Program-made: the position numbers and the translations under genes | The notes under the pieces: generated by a model | Database searches by the model: none | What the model was told of the DNA's origin: nothing | What the model saw: only the letters and a program-made list of their open reading frames with translations | In this document: positions 9,892 to 21,800 of the stretch, in pieces | How positions within the stretch are numbered: position 1 is the stretch's first letter | Layout: each line of letters starts with the position of its first letter | Assembly (NCBI RefSeq): GCF_002775205.1 | Contig: NC_036447.1 | Span: 21,744,501-21,808,500 of the forward strand | Direction: 5' to 3' | DNA length: 64,000 bases | Origin: Xiphophorus maculatus | Lineage: Eukaryota > Chordata > Actinopteri > Cyprinodontiformes > Poeciliidae

Positions 9892-12800
9892 ATGAGTCGC
9901 AGCAGGAACCCTCCTCCCCGGGGTCAAGGGGCAGCCAGAGCCAAACAGGTAATACCTGTCATATCCCATAGCCAAATCTGTAAATTGTGCCTGAAGTTAA
10001 TTCACTGCTAGCCAATAAAATTATCTCCTGGAGTTAACTAAATGAAAAACTGTCTAGTGGAAAAGTACTGCGTTGATGTTTCATCTGACAAGAGATTGGA
10101 GGTATTTTTAGTCATGGAGAAGATGTGTCTGATTCATAAGGTTTAAATGATCGGTCAGTATTGAAAGGAGATGAAACAGCTAAAGAGACGGCAAACAATA
10201 CTGGAATTAAATAAAATCAAAACGTGGAAGGATAGCTGAGGCAGAGCTCACCAAACACCACAGAAATGTGTGAAATGTAGATTTAAAAAAATGGGTTTAC
10301 ACTTAACAACAATGTAAAAAAAAAAAAACATCAGTAAAATACAAGATGCCAGAACTAACAGCTGTGGATCCTACAGAAAGCTACTTCCATGCCTTGAACC
10401 TTTTATGTTGGATAGAAAACTTTTACAAATTGAATGACGAACTGAACTAAATGCACTGTTTGATAACTGGGATCATTTGGACTGTATGTGTGATTGAATT
10501 GAAATAACTTTTTTGTAAAGTAACTTGAAATGATGTGTTGTGAATTGGTGCAGTATAAATATTCTGAATTGAACTAAACTAAAAATTTAATTGAATTACT
10601 CAAAAGCGGACTCTAATTACTATTTGGACAATTTCTGAAATCAGCTGGTTGTCAGAAATTTTATCTTGGCGTATGAGAGTAAGAGAGGCTTAAAAAACAA
10701 ATACATGCAACTATTTATTTATTTTTATTGTTAATAATAATAATAATAATAATAAAACAGCATACTTTATGTTTATCTCTCACATAAAATTCTAATAACA
10801 TTTATTGAAATTTGTGGTTATATTCTGGCAAAATGTGGAAAAGTTAAAGGGTGTGGCTACTTATCGAAGGCACAGCAAGGTTGTAGTTTATTTACTAAAA
10901 AAATGTTTTGCTTTCCCATCAGTGCTAAACATTTGATTGTAGGACCATGGAAAAATATTATAACTCATCAGATATTTTTGGGATGAGTGTGAAAATAGTT
11001 CCTGCAGCAATTCAAACAGTTCAGAATCCTGACTGAAATCAAATCTGTGCTGTGATCAAAGCTTAATGTGGTCTAATGTGCATTTAAAATGATGTTATGT
11101 TGAAGTAGAGAATATTAGCATTACATGCAATTCAGTGGCTCTCCTGCTGTCTGCCTCTCAGATGGGGCTTCTTCTCGACCTTACCCCGGACGCAGGGATG
11201 GACGATGATGGAAACGACGAGGACCTGGAGGCAGAGCTCCTCAGTTTGGTGGGAGGAGGGAAAGGAGGGAGACCACAAGGGAAGAAAGGGGACGGAAGAT
11301 GTGAGTGTACTTCTCTTGCATTTTACCGACCGAGAGATAGCAGGGAAAATATGAACAAACCCGAGGGATTAGAGAAAACTTTGGAAACCAAGACTCAGTT
11401 TATTTCTCTTAAAGAATGAAAAGGTAAGAAACTCTTTGTTCAATCGATACGGAGAGAAGAATGTCCAATTCAGAGGGAAAAACCACAGAACATCAGTGAA
11501 AATCAAAGAGAAGGACAACGACTGTGACCTCACTTTAAAGATCATTGATTCATCTTAAATGACTCAACAGTAAACCTTCTTGGTTTGTTTTTGATTATTT
11601 CTTTTCAGCTCCTGTTCCAATGTCTGAAATTGAGCGAATGGCGGCTCTGTGTATGAAAGATCTGGATGATGAGGACATGGGAGACGAAGATTTGGATGAT
11701 GAAGACCTGTTGGTAAAACACACACTTTTCATCAATTTTAGACATTAAAAATAAGGTCTTAAGTCATATTTCTGGGCACTTTTTGAATTACTCACAGTAT
11801 CCCACATTTACCTTTTTGTTGCCGTAATGATGCAACTCTTATCTCAGTTGCTTTGTGTATTTCTTTTTCTTGCTCTGTTCACAGGCAGAATTAAATGAAG
11901 TGTTGGAGGATGACGAGGCGGCCACTCCTGCTCCAACGCGTCCCGCCGTCACTCCCACTGTTCCTAAAGTGAGCGTCTCTTCTCCCAGCGCTCCCGGCGG
12001 AGCGTCAGGGTTGGAGTCTCGCCTGTTGGAGCGCCTTGATATGTATCAGAAGGCTACAGCCAATGCCAAGGCTGCAGGCGAGACTAGTAAAGTTCGAAGA
12101 TATGACAGAGGGTTGAAGGTAAACTGATAAAACGAAATGGAAAAATTTCCCATGTGCAACATTATGGTTCTCTGTTTATATACAGATCGACTCTGTGTGT
12201 TTATGATTGTCCTCTCTAATTGTAGACGTTGCAATCCATGTTGACGTCTGTGAAAAAAGGGAAGCCAATCAATGAAGAGGAGATTCCTCCTCCGGTTGCC
12301 ATTGGCGCAAAATCAAATGGTCCAGCCGAGCCTGAACCTGTTAAGGAACAAGAACCGCCTGCGCTGATTCCCTCCCCTCCTTCTAATCAGAAACCAATGA
12401 GGGAGCCGGCGCCAGAAACTCTGAACACTAAACCTAGACATCTGACCCCTCCCCGAAAACCAGCTGCTGCCATCACCCCAGAAACACCTGCGATCTCCCC
12501 CCTGACGCCCAGTCAACCTGACGCCCAGCACTCAGGTAACTGGGAACACCTTTCACAAGTCTTTCTAAGTATATTTAGTCAAGTTTCTAGTCCAAATGTA
12601 TTATTATGATTGAGATAAGACAAACTAACTCAAAAGTATCAGATTAATAGTAACTATTTGATTGTTGAAATAATTGTCAACTAGTTTAGTAATCGATTAA
12701 CTGTTAACTGGAGCATCCAGGTAAAAAAAAAAAAGTCATTTTCTGAAAGAACAACATAGTCAGAGTGGTAATTAAGCAAAAACTGTACAAAAAATATTTA

Positions 12801-15800
12801 CATTTTGCATTTAAGATGAGCTTCACCTGGTACAAATTCAGTGAAAAATGTGTTGTATTAATATCCAATTATTAATCAATTAATTGAAAAAATAGTCAAC
12901 AGATCAGCCCTTCACTATACTGATAAGTCAAGCAGAAAGGACTGAGCTTTTCACATGCTGATGTCATAAGTATGTTTTTTGCTACAAATGATCAAATGTT
13001 CAACTGAAGGATCCTGTGTTGTTGCATTTTGGACTATAAAATGTTTTCTTTTTTTTTTCATTTAAAAAGGAATTGAATTGTTTATTTGCATTTTAAATGT
13101 TCCTGATATTGTATAAAAAAACTTATACAATATCAGAAACTACAGATAAAAATCTGAATATAAAAATAATTAGCTCTATTGATAACTAAAATAATCATTA
13201 GATGTGTCCCTACATGTAACTTTTTAGCAAGCTATAGGAGCTTGTTTTAAGTCGATACTTTCTTAATATTGATAAATAACTTGTTCCACTGACATGTTTT
13301 CACTTAAAACAAGATATTAAAACAAGGAATTTTGGACTTCAAACAAGCTCCTATGTCTTGCTGAAAAGTTAGTTTTATTTTATTTCAAGTGTATTAATAT
13401 ATTTACACTAGAAACTAGACTATAAATACTTGGTAAGATTTCATGTTATTGCTGTGTAGAATCACCTAGTCTCCGTTACAGCTCTCCGTCTGACAGGAAA
13501 CTAACTTGTATTTATAATTTCGCTCTGTGTAGAGCTGAAACAGGCAGTGCTGTCCAGACAGAGGGAGTATAAGATGGCTGCCATTCAGGCCAAGCAGAGC
13601 GGTGACATCAACCTGGCCAAACAGCACTACCTCACTGCCAAGGTAACACAGCCGCTCTGGCAGATCTGTTTGCTTCAAAATTAAAGAGAGTCAACGAGAT
13701 GTTCTGCCCTCCATGGTTGCAGAAGCTCGACTCGTTGGTGGAGGCTGTGGACCGAGGGGAACCAGTGGAACTGAGCTCGCTACCCCCCCCTCCAGGTGAG
13801 TCTGTAGCACTGCAGTTAAAATGAGAAAAACTTGACAAATATCTCATTTGAGGTTCAGGCAACAGGAGCAGATATCTTTTCTGTTATGAATTCAGGATTA
13901 AAGACTGGAGCCAGTGCAGGACACTTTATCTTTTACAGTTATTATAGGACACATAAGTATTAAAGTAATGGCTTCTTTTAGACAGAGCTACTGGTTATAA
14001 ATGTTGATTTCATCACCAAGTTTAAATGCTGCAGCCAAGCTTTATGATTTATTTGTCTTTGAGAGTCAATACTGTCTTTTATACTGAAGATATTTAGCAT
14101 TATTTGATGAGTTGCAGGTATAATTGAGCTGAAATTAAGTAAATAAAAGTGCTCAGTGCTCCTGATTTAGATTTTATCAGTGCTTATTAAATAATAAATT
14201 AACTGATTTAGCTCATATTTACTCACAATGTTGCGGTCAGAGTAATATGCCACCTTTAAGTTTTTGTTACTAAGGTAACCAGTACTTACTTTTTGCACTG
14301 TTCTGATTATCTGCAGGAGATGCAGTGGAGCAGCAGAGTGCACCTGTTCCTCCTCAGACGTCTGCCAAACCTGCTGCTGCTCCTGCTGCTCCTGCACCCA
14401 CCCAGATAGCCACCAACAGTAAGATCCTCCTTTCTCAGTGGTGCCTTTTAAATACTTCGTGTTCACTATTTTCTTATGAAAAAATCTATAATCTTTAAAT
14501 AAATGTACCTAAAATTGCACTCGTATAAACTCACACTGAGATTTGAGTGTATTTAAAAAGTATTATTTTTGTTTATTGTTTATTAAAGTTGATCAGAGGA
14601 TAAAGGATTTTGTTCTATTTTTTTCTCAGTATATAAGATTTGAAAAAATAATCTATTTTCTCTTAGCCAGACAAACATTAATGGCAACTGAACAGGAAGC
14701 TAATCAGTTCTGATCAATTGCAGAATTTAGCCACCAGGTGGCAAGATGAGAACATTTTGTTTACTTTAGTCAAGACAAGAATCAAAACACAAAACCTTTC
14801 ATAAAGGGAACAGGGTTGATGATATTTTTAAGGTATATTAACAAACATGCATGGGTTCCGTGTTAAATGTTTGAGTGGTAGCTCAAATGTTGTCTTTGAG
14901 CTGTGAAAACAACATAATCATGTTAAATTTAGCATCCATGAGCATTTGTGTTGGTCTTTTTACAGACCTTCCTGCTCCCAGCAGCGTGGCAGAGGCCCTG
15001 AAGCAGAGGATGGACTTTTACAAGCAGGCAGCAGAGGGAGCCAAGAGCAAAGGAGACGATCGGAAAGCTCGCATGCACCAGCGGATTATTAAGGTATCCT
15101 CAATCCTTTTTAAAGGGAATTTCTTTTGTTTTTCCCTCCCTAAGAATTGATTCATTACTTTTACTTAAACTGAATCAAATAAACCTTACATGGCCTGTGT
15201 GACTGACCTTTTTACTTTTGTTTTGTTGGCTTGGTATCTTGGTGGTGTATATTTGACTTGAAAGATTATAGTGTCATTGTAGGACATTATAGTCAAGGGT
15301 AAATTGATGAACCAGAAAAATGAAGGGAAATGTGTGAAAAATTCCTAGAAATCTTCAAGGTTTTGTTCATTTTTTTCTCTCAATTCTCTCAATTAAAGGA
15401 GAATGCTTTGAAAAGCAAGTGAGCTTTTCAAATTAATCACATTTGAAAAGCTCACTTGCTTTAAACATCTCACAAAATTAGCTATTTTATCAATATAACT
15501 TTTTTGACACACTGGGGCAAATTTACAAAGCTAACTGTGAGTCTTAAAGAGTTCCCAAACTCCTTTCTGAACGTCTGTTATTACATATCTGAAATTACAT
15601 GCAGAGGAAGATCTGCTCTTGGGCTGTATCAATTGGACAAATGGTCCTCTCTGTGTTAACATAGTTTACCTGGTTTTAGATGAAATGTCACATATTTCGG
15701 CCTCATATTCTGTAAACCTAAGGAGTTTGTGTGAAAAAATACCACCGGCTGAAAGCTGGTGGTATTTTTGACATGGGATAAAATGAAGAGCGGGGACGGT

Positions 15801-18800
15801 GCATTGGGTCAGGAATTTCACAGAAGATTGAAGAATTAATTTTTCTGCCAATACATCATTTTTCAGTTCAATCAATGCTTTTTATTTTTGAATGACTCTG
15901 TTAGATTTTCTTTTGCCTCTGCGGCGTTGCATTAAAATTTTTAGATCACCTATTGATTTGGAACGATCTTAGTGTGATTCTTGCCTCAAACCGACAGATG
16001 CTGTAAAGTTTTGAGGATTGCGTTGTCAAGTCTCGTCTTGTAGCTCACTGCAAGAAAATATTTGTCTGCATCTGCTGTGTTTGTGACTAAAGCAACTTCA
16101 GCAGAGTTCCTGACTAGAACCGAGGTGCAGATCTATCTCGTATCAGCAGGAAGTGATTTACCTGGCTGGATCTGTGTCTGCTTTATGACTATTGCAGATG
16201 TGAAGATGTTTGTAAAATCAATGCATGAATTTTGTACAAATTATTTTTGAAATGTGTTCTTGGAAATAGTCTCCACCTACAGAGTGGGTTTCCATGATTT
16301 CTACTGAGATTTGGCTGTATTGATGAGATTTTTTGTTTTTTTTACCCGCCTATTTTTCCAATTCTGAGTTATTTGCTTGCGTCAGTCACTTTGGTTTTGT
16401 TTGCCTCCCTTTTTCTTTCAGTAGCGAGCTTCCCAGAGTTTTGTTTTAAGTCAAAACCATCCATGATTTTTTTTTCCTTTTTTCCCCAAACAGCAATACC
16501 AGGACTCCATCAAAGCTCACAGCGCAGGCCGACCTGTCAACCTGAATGATCTGCCGGTGCCTCCTGGTAACTTCCTGGATATTTTGTGTCAGGTTTTGAC
16601 TCCAGTTGTTAAGCTTTGACTTGTTAAGCTTATTTGAGTGTTTGTGTGTGTGTTTTCTCCAGGCTGTCCTCCTCTCCAGGGCTCAGAGGGGAGTCAGCAG
16701 AACCTGATAGGTGTCCTGGAAACGGCTATGAAAATAGCGAATCAGGATGCCGACGCAGATGATGATGACGATGATGAGGATGGACAGAAAGAGGCTGCCA
16801 AGGTGGGGATGAAAAAGATGGAGAGCTGCACAAACGGCCCAAATATCCCAGTGCAGCCAGGAAATCTGTCTGTGGATTAAAGAAAGGAAAGCTTCATTTG
16901 GTGCCATTTCAGCTCCTGCAGCTTCAAAGAAAGTTTTTTTTTTTTTGCTTTTTATCAGTATTGTTTCCTGCTCTGCACCTCCAACCAAGCACTGCAGGAT
17001 TGCTTGGTTGTTTTATGATCTGTTATGACAAAGCAGTAACTACAGAACCAGCTTGGTAGATTTGTCTTTATTCCAAGCTATGACCATAGTTTAAACCATT
17101 CTGCTTGTGGAGGTATTTTTTTTGTCTGATGATTTTCCTTTCTGTAGCCTGCAGTGCGTCCACCTGTGCAGAAAGCAAAGTCTCCGGCTCCCCCAATCCC
17201 TGCAGGATCCTCGGTTCCAAAACTGGGACCGAAAGGTTGGTTCAAAACTCTGCATGTTCTACCTGCAGTGCCTTAATAAAATAAACACTTGAAATTTTAC
17301 CATGTTGTGACATTGTAACGATTATCTTACTAATCATTTATTCAATCAATCAGATTTTAAAATGACATATTCTATAGATTTTTCATTAACTACTTAAAGC
17401 TGTTTTATACAATGTTAGAAATGCATGTAAGCATTTCTAACTATTGCAAATAAGCAAACAAAATAAATTTTTTAAATACAAAAATTAACATTTTATTGTC
17501 AAAAATGAAGAAACATGGCATTACTGTAATGAATTTGAAGCGAGTGAAGCTAAAACTATGCCATTTGAGGAGTTTTGGTTAAGACATTTGCAATGATTTT
17601 TTTGTAAATCTAAAATGGAAACGCTGGAGATGACGGTGCAAAGAAAAAGTCAAAAAAAAAATTATGGACAACCCTGAGCATCCTCTTCATGAGACTGTTA
17701 TAGAAAAACAGTTTCTTTAGTCAGAGACACCTACAAATTCGTTGTGATACAGACTGCTACAGAAGATCTTTCCTGCCCACAACCTCTTTATTAAATGAGC
17801 TACAACAACTTCACATTTCCCTTTGGGCTCAATAAACTGTTTTTGAATTTGAATTAAGTTTGAATTAAAAAATGTGCAGTTTTGGCATAATTACTGCTCT
17901 GTAATTATGGTAATCTTTTCTGAAAATGACCTTTTTTTTAGTTTGTATACTCCATGTGATAATTAATCGATTGCTAAATTCATTGACGACTTTATTTCTG
18001 TAATAGATTCATCACAATTAATTACTAATCGTCAGCCCTAATAACTTTTAGCATCAATTTATTTCATGTGAGTTACCACAAAAAGCATCGTGAATCGGAA
18101 ACAGAATGGTTTAATTTGAACCAAACTTATTTAGAATAGCTGGATTTACACCGAGATTAAATTACACTCTGTCAATTGGATAACTTCTGAAGGCAGTTGC
18201 TTGCAATAGATTTTCTTTAGGGGTGTCAGAATAAGGGGCAGGAATGTTACTTCCTGGTTGCTCAAGCACAGGAAATGCCAATAACGTGGCATGCCAAATG
18301 CCAAATGTGGAAAGGTTCCTGGGGTGTGAATAGTTTTGCGGGGTGCTGCTCATGTGTGAAATGTGTCATAAATCTAAAAACCAGATTAATGTTCTCACTA
18401 CATTTTCAGCCCAGCAACAGGTAGACTTCCTGTTGCTAAGACGACAGGCCTTTTTGCGTGCAGCTCTTCGCTCCAAACAGATGAAGGTGAGCTACAGGCT
18501 GTTTATTTTTTCCCCACCTGTTTGGTGTTTCTCTGCTGTTTGTGGACATTTTGTTGCCTGTTCTTGACAGTCTGCTGTGCAGCAGTGGATGTATTCACAT
18601 AGTTGGTCGTTTTCAGGACATGACTGGAGCAGCACAGCACCTCAGACATGCCAAAGGACTGGAACCCATGGTTACGGCTGCAAAGTCTGGCCTTCCTGTT
18701 GACATCACAAAGGTTATAAAGATTTTTGCTTTGGCTAATAATTCTTACAGCTGCACTCAATGCAAAATAGAAACAAGATGGCGGAAAGTGAGACCTTTTT

Positions 18801-21800
18801 AGACTTAAGTTTTCTGTCTCTGCTTCCAGATAGAAAGCTCTGTTGTCATCTGTCATACATTATTATTCCACCTAACACATTTCATCCCAAGTGATTTTTT
18901 TTTTCTTTAAATCCTATCCGACTGTTTTATTCAGCTATGCTTCATATAACCTATTGATTTGTCTGACTCAGCCCCTCCATGGATTTACCCAGAATGTTGT
19001 ATTTCTGTTTGTCTCATTATCAGCGGGACATCACACAGGTGTCAAACCGGATGCTCACTTCAAACCAACAGGAAAAAAAAACAATATTTGAATAGATTTC
19101 AAAGATGCCATGACGTGTTGCAAATAAAAACGTTTTAGCTTGGATAGTACAGTGGCTTATGTGTTAAACTACTTGATTGCCAGTATTTGATCCGACATAA
19201 CAGCCAAAGTACGCAGAGGGATATCTCTGATATATGTTTTTTTTTTTTTTTTTTTTTTTACTGATGTGAGAGGCCTTTCAGACAAGAGGCAGACAAACAA
19301 AATTTTCCAAATTGACAGGTTTAGACACGACACAAAGAATTTGTCTTTCAATAACCCATTTTGTGTGGTTTTCATAGGAAATATGATTATAGACATCCAG
19401 AATTTTTTTTACAAAAGCAGACTTTATTGCCCCCATTCATTAAACTGGGCTCAATACTGGAAATTATGACTTGTATCTTGTTCTTGCTGCTGAGGATAAA
19501 CAAACATGTTCTACTTCAAGAAACTAGAAAGACGTAAAACACATTTAAATGTATGCTGCCCTCTGGTATTTTCAACAGTTTTGGCCCATGTGGTAAAAGC
19601 AATTTACACTATAGATTTAGTGCTGTTTTGTTTTTGTCATGTTCGTTACGTGACTGTTTTTGGAGATTCCTGTTTCTGTTTTTAAAGACTTTCATCACAT
19701 TTTCTCACTACTTTGGATCAGATTCCAAGCGCTCCGGTGAGTGAGGAGGATTATTCCCTGGGCCGTTCCCGGGCCTCTCCTCGCTCCAGTGAAAAATACC
19801 AAGCACTCATGGATCTCCTACGAAAGCAACACGAGGTTAAAACCTTTTCATTTAAAAGTCTGTTGTATAAATATTCCTTCACATCACCTTTTAAAATGCT
19901 TGCCCAGCCTCTTAATGTTATTGGGTTGTGAATCTTTTTATAAATCTGTAAGTTATTTTCCATTTTCTCCACATTTTCCGTCCCTTTGCTAGCACATGCT
20001 TTCTTAAACCACAATCTTCTTCTTCTTGTGTCTCGATGTGAAACAGAAATGTTTGGACCTCTCTCAGCAATTCACGCTCATGGGCAATGTAGGCGAGGCT
20101 TTGAAGTAAGGAACATATTTTCACTTCTCCTTTTTCCCTCATATTTACACTCTGAAAAGCATCATGCGTTGATTTTCAAACACTCAACATTTGTTGGGTG
20201 TAACAATTAGCACGGTCTGTCACACTGCGCCTTGACAGCTGTCTCTGCTGACTTCAGATGTCTTGCCGTCAGTATTTGTGCGAAAGTCTCTCTTGTGTCT
20301 CCCCTCAGGTCTGAGAAGCTGGTTGAGGAGACTATGAAGTACATAGAGCTGCTGAAGAATGCCCACGCCAAGGGCCACCCGGTCCCCAAGTGCCTCACCC
20401 AGGAGAGAACCTTCAACTCCGCAAAGTAAATCGGTTTCATCCCCATCAGATTTTACTCTTGTCTTTTTTATATTTAAGGATTGATCACTGGGATTCTTGA
20501 GGTTGAATCCATCTAGGATTAGTTTCCTAAAGAGACTACTCATAGTTTGGATAGCAAAAATGTTGTCTTTAGTTATAGAAATGTAAAAGAGAAGTCATGT
20601 TTTATAGTGAGATGGTCATACAGTTAGAAACGGATGGATTAAGTTAGATAAATATGCCGGAAACAAATAAAAACATTCCATTTCATTTTGCTTATCATTT
20701 ATTTCTCTTCCAATGAAGCAGGGTTTTAATTTAGTGAAGTATGTTTTGGTCCTGGAAATGGACTGCTTTACCTCTGTGCTGTGGGAGCTGAGTCAGAGTG
20801 ACTCATTGTGACTCAGTGCATCTCTGTTCCAGCATGATATCAAGCTAAAAGCTGCGTGACTCATAAAACAAGCTAAATTATTTGGCTTTTATCTTGATTG
20901 GTTGTTTGTCCGTCACACAGGATCAACTCCAACCTGTCTCCCAGTGACCTGGTACTGTACATCATCCGAGGCATCAACTTGCCGGCTCCATCAGGTACGG
21001 AGGACGTATGCGTCTTCGAGGTAAGCGCTTCGTAACCTGGTAAATCTGAGGCCATTCACACCGAGCTCTGACTCCACAGGCGTCTCTCCTAATGACCTGG
21101 ACGCCAGCGTAAAATTCGAATTTCCCTTTCCCAGCTCGGTGAGGCTCCGTCTTTTTCTCGGCTAGTTGTTTTTAGTCGGTGTTGGCTGCACGCGTCTGTG
21201 CTGAACGGTGCGTTTGTGTGTAGGAGGACGCCCAGAGGGACAAAACCGGCACGGTGAAGAACAGCAGCAGTCCAGAGTTCAAAGAGCAGTTCAGACTCAA
21301 CATTAACCGAACCCACAGAGGATTCAAACGGGTTGTTCAATCCAAAGGCATCAAGTTTGAAGTCGTCCACAAGGGGTAAAACTACTTGCAGTGTCGTCGA
21401 AATGTCAGGAAAAAAATACACTACTCAATAAAATACATGCAACTGAATAAAAAAAAGGCAATGACTTTAATAAAACTGACTAGAAACAAGTTAAAACAAA
21501 GAGACCCCAGGACGTACAAGGGCTGATGGGACCGTAAATATTCAAAATAAGTACACATATTGATTAGCGGGTTGTTTCAGCTGCTGAAGCCACATCTAAT
21601 TTATGCTTTAATTCAGACCTCAGCTGCACTAAGAGCATCTGGTTGGATTAGAGGTGGGCGATATGGACTTAAAGTTTTGCGGTACTGTTGTGATAACAAT
21701 AAAAGTGACAATATGAACCATTTATAACTTCTCTTTTAAGTAACTGTATGGTTGTGACTGCATGACAAAGCGATTATAGCCCAACAAATCCTGCTCTTGA

